In this document: piece by piece, positions 25,571-33,823 of the stretch | Position numbering within the stretch: position 1 is the first letter of the stretch | How the letters are laid out: every line of letters starts with the position of its first letter | NCBI RefSeq assembly: GCF_000482465.1 | Contig: NZ_AXVJ01000025.1 | Coordinates: 1 to 64,000 of the forward strand | Direction of reading: 5' to 3' | DNA length: 64,000 nt | From: Runella limosa DSM 17973 | Lineage (GTDB): Bacteria; Bacteroidota; Bacteroidia; Cytophagales; Spirosomataceae | The notes under the pieces: generated by a model | What the model was told of the DNA's origin: nothing | The model's database searches: none | Seen by the model: only the letters and a program-made list of their open reading frames with translations | Translations under genes and position numbers: made by a program

Positions 25571-25610
25571 AAACGCCATCTTGCGGATCCCCCACAAGAT
25601 GGCGTTTTTT
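25571..25610 (+). terminator. Strong terminator after the reductase gene
   Basis: AAACGCCATCTTG pairs with CAAGATGGCGTTT around an 11-base loop, followed by a T-run. It ends the bestrophin/reductase transcript and may also serve the minus-strand Cys-rich gene from the other side. Confidence 0.85.
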
Positions 25611-25648
25611 AAATAAGTGCGAATCAATCCGCGCCATTCAAAGTTAAA

Positions 25649-25876
25649 TTACAACTTCGCGATGGCCTTCGATTTTGCCAATTTTCCTATTTTGGCAGAA
25701 GCCGTTTTTGTGCATGAAGTTTGGCATTCTTTGTTTTTAGCTGCCGTTTCTTCTTTGTCGCAGCGGGCAGTTTTGCAACACTTCGACTTATCGCAGCAGT
25801 TAGGAGTGGATTGAGCAGCAACTTCTGCCGAGGCTACGGCTACCAAAAACAACGCGGACAAAAGGACTTTTTTCAT
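25649..25876 (-). CDS. Small secreted cysteine-rich protein
   Basis: This 75-residue protein has a clear signal peptide (MKKVLLSALFLVAVASAEVAAQ). The short mature part holds seven cysteines arranged as CC-x4-CC-x4-C-x11-C-x3-C among many lysines. Two CC pairs, the CxxxC spacing and the charged context suggest metal binding or a periplasmic metal buffer; this is inference, and I recognise no named family. A TACCTTTG -7 box 50 bases upstream (25934 to 25927) supports expression. The gene is divergent from a sensor kinase whose periplasmic loop also has several cysteines, so the kinase may control or sense through it. Confidence 0.6.
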   Translation of the reverse strand: MKKVLLSALFLVAVASAEVAAQSTPNCCDKSKCCKTARCDKEETAAKNKECQTSCTKTASAKIGKLAKSKAIAKL

Positions 25877-25926
25877 ACTTGAAATACGTTAAAGAGTGAT
25901 AAATTAATTGGACTGTTTTGACCCTA

Positions 25927-25934
25927 CAAAGGTA
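25927..25934 (-). promoter_or_regulatory. -7 box for the Cys-rich secreted protein
   Basis: TACCTTTG on the minus strand matches TAnnTTTG. It would give a leader of about 46 nt. No good -33 element at 19-21 bases was found. Confidence 0.4.
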
Positions 25935-26023
25935 CGGCAGCCTACCCATTGCTTGGTGTCATCGGGCTGTTACCCACTTGTTATCAAGTTGTTATTTTCA
26001 GTCTGTATTCTGGAATTGGGTCG

Positions 26024-26031
26024 TACATTTG
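26024..26031 (+). promoter_or_regulatory. -7 box immediately before the sensor kinase start
   Basis: TACATTTG matches TAnnTTTG and ends five bases before the ATG at 26036, so transcription would begin at the start codon (leaderless mRNA). No -33 TTTG was seen at standard spacing. Confidence 0.35.
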
Positions 26032-26035
26032 TTGT

Positions 26036-27298
26036 ATGAAAATCCAACGAAACAACATATCCGTCATCCTTATTGCATCGGCGTTGGGGGGCATTGCACT
26101 AGTGGTCATCCAATTGATTTGGATGCGGCACTCGTGGCAGCTCGCTGAAGAAATTTTTAACCAACGCGTCTCCATGGCGCTTTGTGCTACCATCGAAACT
26201 TATAAAGGCGGGGCATTGTGCGCGGGTAGTCACTGTTCCATTTCAAAAAATTCGGAAACGCTCGTCATGACCAACGTCAGTCACTTACCCGCTGGATTGG
26301 TTGATAAACCTGATTTTCGGGCCGAGTTGAACAAAACATTGGCTTTTTATCAAATTGATTTAGACTATCAGTTGAGCCTTTCTTCCACCAAAAAATGCCA
26401 GCCCAATATGTATCAAACGGCCGTTTCATTGCCTTCGTTGAATGGCAAAGAAGCTTACTTGCGCATGAGTTTTCCCAACAAAAAAAGCTTCATCCTACGT
26501 AGTATGAACGTGATGATGCTCGCCACCGTGGTGATTCTGATTTTTGTGACGGTAGTATTACTACTCGTCAACTGGTCGTTGATGAAGCAAAAACGTTTGT
26601 TACAAACCAACGTTGACTTCTTTAATAACATGGCGCACGAGTTCCGAACTCCACTCAGCAATATTGGACTGGCCGTGAGCATGTTATCAAAAAAACACAC
26701 CGAACTGAAAGACAACCAACTGGTAGAAGTGATTCGTCGTGAAAACAAAAAATTATTGCAAGAAGTGGAGCGTGTGCTCCATTTGGCCAAAGTAGAAAAT
26801 GGCGACTATGCCCTCGAAAAAGAACAGCTATCGGTCGAACACTTACTCCAAACGGCCGTCGATAGTTTGGTCATGCCCATTACCGAGCGCCAAGCGAATG
26901 TGTCGCTAGAAGACATCCCTCACGACTTATACATTTGGGGAGATAAACAGCACTTAACCAGCGTTTTTCGCAATCTTCTCGACAACGCACTCAAGTACAC
27001 AAAAGAACGCCCGTTGATTCACATTTCGGCTAAAACCGACGAACAAGGCGTCATTGTCGCCATTCAAGACAACGGAATTGGGATTCCGTCCCACCAGCGC
27101 GAAATAATTTTCGAGAAATTTCAACGCATCCACCAAGGCGACCAACACTCCGCCAAAGGGTTCGGGTTGGGCCTTGCGTATGTCAAACGCATGATTGAGC
27201 TGCACAAAGGTTTTGTACGGGTTAGCAGCGAAGAAAATCGCGGAAGTAAATTTGAAGTCTATCTTCCTACGGTACTAAACACGGGTTTGCCCCTGTAA
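26036..27298 (+). CDS. Sensor histidine kinase
   Basis: The start at 26036 (MKIQRNNISVILIAS) is chosen because the signal anchor begins there; upstream in-frame codons would add a second odd hydrophobic stretch. The 420-residue protein has two membrane helices (about 8-29 and 157-180) around a periplasmic domain. Four cysteines of that domain lie at 50, 62, 67 and 121. The H-box NMAHEFRTPLSNIG (His201) is followed by an HATPase domain with NLLDNALKYT, DNGIGIP and GFGLGLAYVKRM. A response regulator gene follows 18 bases later. The cysteines and the divergent Cys-rich secreted protein hint at a metal or redox signal. Confidence 0.9.
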   Translation: MKIQRNNISVILIASALGGIALVVIQLIWMRHSWQLAEEIFNQRVSMALCATIETYKGGALCAGSHCSISKNSETLVMTNVSHLPAGLVDKPDFRAELNKTLAFYQIDLDYQLSLSSTKKCQPNMYQTAVSLPSLNGKEAYLRMSFPNKKSFILRSMNVMMLATVVILIFVTVVLLLVNWSLMKQKRLLQTNVDFFNNMAHEFRTPLSNIGLAVSMLSKKHTELKDNQLVEVIRRENKKLLQEVERVLHLAKVENGDYALEKEQLSVEHLLQTAVDSLVMPITERQANVSLEDIPHDLYIWGDKQHLTSVFRNLLDNALKYTKERPLIHISAKTDEQGVIVAIQDNGIGIPSHQREIIFEKFQRIHQGDQHSAKGFGLGLAYVKRMIELHKGFVRVSSEENRGSKFEVYLPTVLNTGLPL

Positions 27299-27316
27299 CA
27301 ACCTAACCGCTTAACC

Positions 27317-28048
27317 ATGGAACAAAAACCCAAAATTTTGTTGGTCGAAGATGATTTAAGCATGGGCTTTTTGCTCACGGAGTTTTTGGAAGACAACGGC
27401 TTTGAAGTTAAACTTTGTCGCGATGGCGAAAGTGGTTTTACTGCGCTTCAACGGCATCCGTTTGACCTCTGTATTTTTGACGTTATGATGCCCAAAATGG
27501 ATGGTTTTACGCTGGCACAGCACTGTCAACTTCAAGATAGCCAAACGCCGTTTTTGTTTTTAACGGCTCGTTCACTCAAAGATGACAAATTGAAGGGGTT
27601 TGCCCTTGGTGCCGAAGATTTCATTACCAAGCCTTTTGACGAAGACGAATTGTTGTGCCGCATCAAAGTGCTTTTACGGCGTCAACTAACCACTGTGCCT
27701 CCAGCGACGACCTCCCTTCAACGCTTTGAACTTGGTCTTTACCTGTTTGATTATTCGCGCCAAGAACTTACCTACCAAAACGAAACGTGGCGCCTCACCG
27801 AAACCGAAAATGAAGTATTAAAACTGCTCTGTCAGCATAAGAATCAAATCCTCCGCCGCGAAGATGCCGTCGAAAAGATTTACGGTAAAAAAGATTATTT
27901 CTTGGGGCGTAGCTTTGATGTTTTTATCTCAAAATTGCGCAAAATGCTCCAGCATGACCCCCGCATTAGCATCGACAATGTCTTTCGGGTAGGTTTTATT
28001 TTAAATGTACAAACCGACGCTATTTCGCCCATTTCTTCCGAGGTTTAG
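27317..28048 (+). CDS. OmpR-family response regulator
   Basis: This 243-residue regulator has a receiver domain (1-120) with acidic pocket E11-D12-D13, phosphoacceptor Asp55 (CIFDVMMPKMDG) and a conserved Lys in FITKPFDEDELL. Its C-terminal winged helix (about 140-235) carries WRLTETENEVLKLLCQHKNQILRREDAVEKIYG and RSFDVFISKLRKML, the OmpR-type DNA-binding end common in Bacteroidota. It pairs with the sensor kinase just upstream. Target genes are not visible; the Cys-rich peptide gene is a candidate. Confidence 0.92.
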   Translation: MEQKPKILLVEDDLSMGFLLTEFLEDNGFEVKLCRDGESGFTALQRHPFDLCIFDVMMPKMDGFTLAQHCQLQDSQTPFLFLTARSLKDDKLKGFALGAEDFITKPFDEDELLCRIKVLLRRQLTTVPPATTSLQRFELGLYLFDYSRQELTYQNETWRLTETENEVLKLLCQHKNQILRREDAVEKIYGKKDYFLGRSFDVFISKLRKMLQHDPRISIDNVFRVGFILNVQTDAISPISSEV

Positions 28049-28060
28049 CGCTTCTATTTG

Positions 28061-28068
28061 TATCTTTG
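28061..28068 (+). promoter_or_regulatory. -7 box for the AlkC gene
   Basis: TATCTTTG matches TAnnTTTG just after the stop of the response regulator gene. It gives a leader of about 30 nt to the ATG at 28101. The -33 is a weak TTTA. Confidence 0.4.
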
Positions 28069-28100
28069 TAGGTCAACAGCCTTACAAAAACAAATTGCTC

Positions 28101-29228
28101 ATGGAAGAAAGATTTTCCCTCAAAGACCACCTATTCAACCCTTCGAAGGTGGCGTTTTTGGCCCGTTCCATCGCCAACGTACATCCTGCTTTTGAGCAAG
28201 AAAAATTCCAAAAAGAGGTCGTTCAGGCTTTTCCCCAGCTAGAGTTAAAAGAGCGAATTGCCCACATTCGTCAATGCCTTCGCCACTTTTTACCTGCTGA
28301 TTATCAAGAAGCTACTGCCGTCTTATTGCAAGCGCTTCCTACTCCTTTGAACGAGGAGCTCACCGACAATGATTTTGGGGATTTTATCTACGCCCCGTTT
28401 AGCGATTTTGTAGCCAACTACGGCTGTTCCCGCGAACACCTTGCTTTTTCATTGGAAGCCATCAAAGAAATCACGAAACGGTTCTCTGCCGAATACGCCA
28501 TTCGGTTCTTTATCAACGCGTTTCCTGAAGAAACGATGGCTACGTTGCTCCAATGGGCTAACGATAGCAACTACCACGTTCGGCGGCTATGCAGCGAAGG
28601 AAGTCGCCCCAAGCTGCCTTGGGCGCAAAAAATCCATACTTCGGCCAACGACGCCCTGCCGATTCTCCACCAACTTTACGCCGACAACACCCGTTTTGTG
28701 ACGCGCAGTGTGGCCAATCACCTCAATGATATTGCTAAAATTGAGCCTGAATTGGTACTGGAAACGTTAAAAAATTGGCAAGCCTCGGATCGCCAGTCGG
28801 AAGTGGAAATGAGCTTTATCACCAAACATTCGTTACGAACGTTGATAAAAATGGGCCATCCCGAAGCACTTCGTATGTTGGGTTTTGGCAACAGTGCCAA
28901 TATTCACCTCAGTGCATTGCAGTTTAACACACGCGCAAAAGTAGGCGATACGCTCTCGTTTTCATTTGAACTTAGCAGCAACGAAACCAAAACCGTTGCG
29001 GTGGACTATATCCTGTATTTTCAGAACAAGCAAGGGTTGATGACCAGCAAAAAAGTCTTTAAATTACAAACCCTTGTGCTCTCGCCTAGCGCTCCCCAAA
29101 CACTGTCGAAACGCCACGTTTTTCGTCCCAACATGACTACGCGGCAACTATACGCAGGAATCCATCAGATTGATATTCAAGTCAATGGAACAGTGTTGAA
29201 CTCGTTTCAGTTTGAGCTGGAAGTGTAG
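28101..29228 (+). CDS. AlkC-type DNA alkylation repair glycosylase
   Basis: The start at 28101 (MEERFSLKDHLFNPSKVAFLA) lies 33 bases after a -7 box; an upstream frame extension overlaps the preceding gene and is unlikely. The 375-residue protein has the HEAT-like repeat fold of the AlkC/AlkD family (about 1-255), including the diagnostic SNYHVRRLCSEGSRPKLPWA block. A C-terminal Ig-like beta domain follows (about 270-375). AlkC, unlike AlkD, carries such an Ig-like domain and removes 3-methyl-adenine and 3-methyl-cytosine without flipping the base. It acts alone in the cytoplasm and is transcribed separately. Confidence 0.85.
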   Translation: MEERFSLKDHLFNPSKVAFLARSIANVHPAFEQEKFQKEVVQAFPQLELKERIAHIRQCLRHFLPADYQEATAVLLQALPTPLNEELTDNDFGDFIYAPFSDFVANYGCSREHLAFSLEAIKEITKRFSAEYAIRFFINAFPEETMATLLQWANDSNYHVRRLCSEGSRPKLPWAQKIHTSANDALPILHQLYADNTRFVTRSVANHLNDIAKIEPELVLETLKNWQASDRQSEVEMSFITKHSLRTLIKMGHPEALRMLGFGNSANIHLSALQFNTRAKVGDTLSFSFELSSNETKTVAVDYILYFQNKQGLMTSKKVFKLQTLVLSPSAPQTLSKRHVFRPNMTTRQLYAGIHQIDIQVNGTVLNSFQFELEV

Positions 29229-29239
29229 AAAAGTGAGAT

Positions 29240-32200
29240 TTACTTTGTCGAAAGCTGGCGCAACTTGGTATTTTGGGTACGAATCCGTTGGCAAAGAATT
29301 TTGATGATGTTCCGAAGCACCTCCCCACGTTCGTCCATCAAATCGTAAAAATCACCTTGGTCGATGCGGAACAATTGAACATCCGATAGCGCCACTACGC
29401 CTGCCGAACGTGGTTCCGCATCCAACAAGGCCAATTCCCCAAATACATCGCCCCGTCCAAAGCGGGCCAATTGTACTTTTCCGTCGTAAATGCCCACTTC
29501 GCCGTCGTAAATTACAAACATACTGGTACCCAAATCGCCTTTTTCGAAGATGGTTTGTCCTTCGTGGTAGCTCACTTCACGCATGATGGGAGCAATGCTA
29601 CTCAACACATTTTCGGGAGTTTCGGCAAAAAGCTCCGTGTTTTTCAAAACCATAACTCGTTCCGTGATAGAAACGGTAGCAGTAGCAGAAGAATGACTCA
29701 TAAGGCGTAAATCGGGGTATTGAAATAAGGTTTCGGGCGGAACTCCTCGCAATGCCAACCGAATTGTCCAGTCGGTAAAATAGCGCGCTCCGTGCCGCAA
29801 AATATATTCTTTGATGGGTTCTTTGGCGGTATAAGCTCCTACATGAACGTCAATAAGGCGGATTTTATCGGCCTCCGTAATGTTGTCAAGCAAGGTATGC
29901 AAACTTGCGTACACCTGACGTGGAACGACATTTTGGAGTAGTTCGAGTGAGTTGGCACGGCGCTCTTTCGAACTGTGCAATAAGCTTGTCTGCGTACTTA
30001 CAATCGCCTCTTGGTCATATTGCTGCATGAGCAACCCAAAAATACGCTGAATAAGTACCTCTTGTTCGTAGTTAAGACTGTTTTTAAATTCAACGCTTAC
30101 CTCCTCGCTCGTCGAGTGAAGGAGCCGTTGTGCCAATAAAAATTCTTCTTTCAATAGTTGTTCAAAAACTGCCGTTTTCCCTTTTGCATTGGGATAATTG
30201 CGCAGTGCCTGCAAAGCCGAAGTTCGGATAGCCACGTCGGGGCGTTGAACCAACTCCACCAACAACGCATGGGCCTCTGCCGACTGCATTAGTCCCGCCG
30301 TCACAATGACGCGCTGGGTTATTGCCAACGATTTAGCCGAGGTTTCTAAAGCAGCCAGTACAGATATAGCTTCTAATTTGGCCAAGCTTCGTGCTGCTTG
30401 TCGCCAGTATTTTTTTTCATTTAATAATCCCGCCACTTGTTCGGTCAGCGCTGGATCGTTCAACCTGCCTGCTGTCTCAATAGCTGCCATGACTACTGCG
30501 GATTCAGGCTGTTTTAGTGCGTTACCTATCAGTTTACAGTGGGTTGACAAGCCCAATTCTTTTACAATTTCGAGGGCGGCCAACTGACTTTTCACCTGCT
30601 CACTTTGCAGCATCGCTTTGAGTGCCGTCTGCCCTTGTACTTGTTCAGGATGGGTGGTCAATAACCCAAGCAATGCCCCTTTTCTAACCACCAAATCGTC
30701 GTGGTACAAAAACTCTACCGCCGCCGATTCGGAATCTTTACTCAATACATACGCAGCCTTCTCCCGAACACTCGCTTCTACGTCGTGCAAAATCATCATT
30801 CGAAGCTGGGCTGGTTTGAGCTTTACTTTAAGCTGATCGGCAATGTCAAGGGCTTTCACCCGAATACGTTCGTTGGAATGTCCAACCAACTCAGTCACGT
30901 ACCGATACAGGCGATCTGATGACACACTTTTGGGGCGATTGGCCACCAACCACTCAATCGCGTTGATAACTTCCTTAGGTTTATCACTTTGTAAGTTTTT
31001 CAACACCGCATGAACGGCCTCATCGGGGACGGCCAAATCTTCCGCCGCCATAAAACGTTTGCTCAACGCCTCTTGCAACGTAAGCACGTATTGGCGGTAC
31101 GTTCTCCTCAAAAACCACAAGGAAAACAAAGCCCCAATCACAATTTCCTCTACCAAAAACCAGTCGCCTCCTTGCCACAAATGATGGCTCAAGTACAGCA
31201 TCAATCCCCCAATTCCTAGTCCCAACGGCTCATAAAACCCCTTGGCCAGGGTATGTCCGCGCAGGCGTTGGTGGGTAGAAAGAGGTTGAAAAAGTACCAA
31301 AAAAACGGGATCAAAAAGCGCCCGACGCACGACCTCAAAGCCCAAATAAACAAAGCAATAAGCCACCAATTGCACCGACACGTCGGCCTCCGTGAAGAAA
31401 ATCACGCCTAATGCCATCGACACCAACAACCCTCCCACGGGCAGTAAGGCCAACATTCGGTTGATACCAAAGTATTCAACCGTTTGGCGAGACACAATCA
31501 GTTTGACGAACGTTGCCAGTAAATACGTGAGAGCCAACACAATACCGAGGTATTTCATTACATCGGCTTGGCTGTGAAGTTTGTATTTAACATTAATAAA
31601 AAAGGCGTATTCAACCCCCGTAGCCATGATGGCTACTGCCGTCAGGCTCAAGCACATCGCAAAAATCAACTCGCTTCCTCCAAACAACTGCGCAATGAGT
31701 CGCGGCAATTGGGTGCGGCGGACGGGAGCGTGGCCGTGTTCGGTAGCGACTTTGTGCGACCGAAACGTTTGCACAGCGGTGTACATGGCTGCCCAAAAGA
31801 AGCCAAATGCCAACAAAAGCAGCACCAACAACTCGGTATGCCCGTGAATCAATACTGCCAACACCCCGCCGAGGGCTTTGGCGGGCATATCTCCCGCACT
31901 GATGACCCCAAACAGGCGTTTGCTTTGACGCACATCAAACACAACCGCCGAAACACCCCAAAATTCAAGATTTGTTAATAAATAAATCGCTCGAAAGCCC
32001 ACCATAATGGCCACCGCTGCTACCACCGAATGACCAAAATAAACCAAGGCCAAAATAACTGCGGTCAGTGCCAACACTGCCCAAAGCACCCGAATCACGA
32101 GGCGGTCGAGCAGCAAGTGGTGTTCAAAATAACTGTATATTTTTCCCACGAGCATCATTCCTACGGCCGAAGCCATGTACGCCAGCGGCAAGCTCGTTTC

Positions 32201-32350
32201 TGGGTGATTTTCAAGGAGAATGACGTTGGCCGATACGTAAATAAGCATCGTCCCAAAGCCTAAAAAAAAGTGGTGCAAGAAAAACAATCCGACGGTTCGG
32301 ACTTCTTCAGCCCTGATGCCTAACGAACGATATAGTGGGTAAAAAGACAT
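29240..32350 (-). CDS. Membrane transporter-like / HEAT-repeat / cyclic-nucleotide-binding fusion protein
   Basis: The start at 32350 (MSFYPLYRSLGIRAEEVRTV) is chosen because a -7 box lies inside the longer reading frame that begins at 32392. The 1036-residue protein has three parts. First is an N-terminal membrane domain of about 400 residues with around a dozen helices, similar to ADP/ATP-carrier-type (NTT) or MFS transporters. Next is a HEAT-repeat region (about 430-830), and last a cNMP-binding domain (about 865-1005) with ETIFEKGDLGTSMFVIYDGEV-type strands and GDVFGELALLDAEPRSAGVVAL. The last motif has the Glu and Arg that bind cyclic nucleotide phosphate. Transport controlled by a nucleotide signal is a fair guess; the substrate is unknown. 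Confidence 0.8.
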   Translation of the reverse strand: MSFYPLYRSLGIRAEEVRTVGLFFLHHFFLGFGTMLIYVSANVILLENHPETSLPLAYMASAVGMMLVGKIYSYFEHHLLLDRLVIRVLWAVLALTAVILALVYFGHSVVAAVAIMVGFRAIYLLTNLEFWGVSAVVFDVRQSKRLFGVISAGDMPAKALGGVLAVLIHGHTELLVLLLLAFGFFWAAMYTAVQTFRSHKVATEHGHAPVRRTQLPRLIAQLFGGSELIFAMCLSLTAVAIMATGVEYAFFINVKYKLHSQADVMKYLGIVLALTYLLATFVKLIVSRQTVEYFGINRMLALLPVGGLLVSMALGVIFFTEADVSVQLVAYCFVYLGFEVVRRALFDPVFLVLFQPLSTHQRLRGHTLAKGFYEPLGLGIGGLMLYLSHHLWQGGDWFLVEEIVIGALFSLWFLRRTYRQYVLTLQEALSKRFMAAEDLAVPDEAVHAVLKNLQSDKPKEVINAIEWLVANRPKSVSSDRLYRYVTELVGHSNERIRVKALDIADQLKVKLKPAQLRMMILHDVEASVREKAAYVLSKDSESAAVEFLYHDDLVVRKGALLGLLTTHPEQVQGQTALKAMLQSEQVKSQLAALEIVKELGLSTHCKLIGNALKQPESAVVMAAIETAGRLNDPALTEQVAGLLNEKKYWRQAARSLAKLEAISVLAALETSAKSLAITQRVIVTAGLMQSAEAHALLVELVQRPDVAIRTSALQALRNYPNAKGKTAVFEQLLKEEFLLAQRLLHSTSEEVSVEFKNSLNYEQEVLIQRIFGLLMQQYDQEAIVSTQTSLLHSSKERRANSLELLQNVVPRQVYASLHTLLDNITEADKIRLIDVHVGAYTAKEPIKEYILRHGARYFTDWTIRLALRGVPPETLFQYPDLRLMSHSSATATVSITERVMVLKNTELFAETPENVLSSIAPIMREVSYHEGQTIFEKGDLGTSMFVIYDGEVGIYDGKVQLARFGRGDVFGELALLDAEPRSAGVVALSDVQLFRIDQGDFYDLMDERGEVLRNIIKILCQRIRTQNTKLRQLSTK

Positions 32351-32370
32351 AGCGAGTAAGCAATATTGGA

Positions 32371-32400
32371 CAAAAATACAGATATTGGACAAAAAACAAC
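32371..32400 (-). promoter_or_regulatory. Promoter of the transporter-HEAT-cNMP gene
   Basis: TATTTTTG on the minus strand (32378 to 32371) matches TAnnTTTG. TTG at 32400-32398 gives a -33 element at 19-base spacing. Transcription would start near 32367, supporting translation from 32350. Confidence 0.5.
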
Positions 32401-32455
32401 TTATTGCGACCTTTGATATAACTTATTCCTAACAAAACCTCGTTCGGTCACAGTT

Positions 32456-33823
32456 ATGAGCTTTATCCTCCCTTTTCTGGTGGCTTTCTTTTTGCTGCCT
32501 TTTGTTCAAAAGTTTTTACAAACCGCCGAACGACTCCCTGAGTGGCATCAACGTATCCGCATTGGGCGGCTTATTGCCTTTGGTTTATTGTTGGTGGAGG
32601 TTGTGACCGACAGCGAAAAGCTTTCACCTCCCGTCTTTTTTGGTCTGCTTATTTTGGTGGCAGGGCCTGCCTATATTTTAAAAGAAGAAGTTCCGAATGC
32701 CCGTTTACTGTTTTGGATGATAGTACCGCTGGGTGTTGTTTTCTTAATTGACAACTTGGCCGAATACTGGATGCCCAATTTCTACGAAAGTTACGATTTC
32801 TTCTTTCAAACGGCCAAATCCATCGTTTTTGTGCTCAGTTTTGTGCTTGCTATTATTGCCCGAAACCAACAAAGGGAATTTAAAAAGCAACAACAAAAAC
32901 TCGTCCAAGAAGAAGAAAACAACCGAATACTGGAGGCCAAAAAACTGGATTTGGAATACCAAGTAGCCGAGCGTACCGCCGAAATTACCAAACAAAAAGA
33001 GGAACTTCAACAAGCCCTTGAGCACCTAAAAGCGACCCAAGAGCAACTGATTCAATCGGAAAAACTGGCAAGTTTGGGGGAACTCACGGCAGGTATCGCC
33101 CACGAAATTCAAAATCCGCTCAACTTTGTCAACAACTTCTCCGAAGTCTCCGTGGAGCTGTTGGACGAACTCAAAGCCGAGCGAGCCAAAGCCAAAGAAG
33201 AGCGCGACGAAGAGTTGGAAGAAGAGATTTTGGAGGATATTTTTCAAAATTTAGAAAAAATAAATCACCACGGAAAGCGGGCTTCGAGCATTGTTACGGG
33301 AATGTTGCAGCACTCGCGGGCCAGTACGGGCAAGAAAGAACCCGTCAACCTCAATGCCCTCGCCGACGAATATTTACGCCTAAGTTACCACGGATTACGC
33401 GCCAAAGACAAATCATTTAATGCTAAAATGAACACCTTTTTTGACGAGTCTTTGCCCAAAGTCAACGTCATTCCACAGGATTTTGGACGGGTATTGCTCA
33501 ACCTTATCAACAACGCGTTTTATGCCGTACAAGCCCGAAGCAACACCCAGCCCGAAAACTATATGCCTACCGTGACAGTTAGTACCCAAAAAACTGACCT
33601 TGGAATCATCATTAAAGTAGGCGACAACGGAACGGGTATTCCAGAAGAACTCAAATCCAAAATTTTCCAACCTTTTTTTACCACCAAACCTACTGGACAA
33701 GGCACGGGGCTGGGATTGAGTCTAGCCTATGACATCGTCACCAAAGGCCACGGTGGCACCATCGAACTCGACAGTGTTGAAGGAGAAGGAACAACGTTTA
33801 CCATTACTTTACCCGCTCATTGA
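32456..33823 (+). CDS. Sensor histidine kinase, array member 1
   Basis: This 455-residue kinase begins with four or five membrane helices (about 1-20, 37-52, 58-78, 85-100, 118-136) and no large periplasmic domain. A coiled coil follows (about 137-205), then the HisKA H-box [20 protein letters not shown] (His216) and an HATPase domain with [19 protein letters not shown] and [15 protein letters not shown]. Its kinase half is nearly the same as in the next three genes. The stop TGA overlaps the next ATG (TGATG at 33821-33825), so translation of the two is coupled. No response regulator is in the array. Confidence 0.9.
   Translation: MSFILPFLVAFFLLPFVQKFLQTAERLPEWHQRIRIGRLIAFGLLLVEVVTDSEKLSPPVFFGLLILVAGPAYILKEEVPNARLLFWMIVPLGVVFLIDNLAEYWMPNFYESYDFFFQTAKSIVFVLSFVLAIIARNQQREFKKQQQKLVQEEENNRILEAKKLDLEYQVAERTAEITKQKEELQQALEHLKATQEQLIQSEKLASLGELTAGIAHEIQNPLNFVNNFSEVSVELLDELKAERAKAKEERDEELEEEILEDIFQNLEKINHHGKRASSIVTGMLQHSRASTGKKEPVNLNALADEYLRLSYHGLRAKDKSFNAKMNTFFDESLPKVNVIPQDFGRVLLNLINNAFYAVQARSNTQPENYMPTVTVSTQKTDLGIIIKVGDNGTGIPEELKSKIFQPFFTTKPTGQGTGLGLSLAYDIVTKGHGGTIELDSVEGEGTTFTITLPAH

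Noticed and set aside
31568-31978. A 136-codon plus-strand open frame in the transporter fusion gene
   Set aside because: It is antisense to the membrane domain; the residue pattern (many His, Gln, Arg) is typical of the complement of hydrophobic codons.
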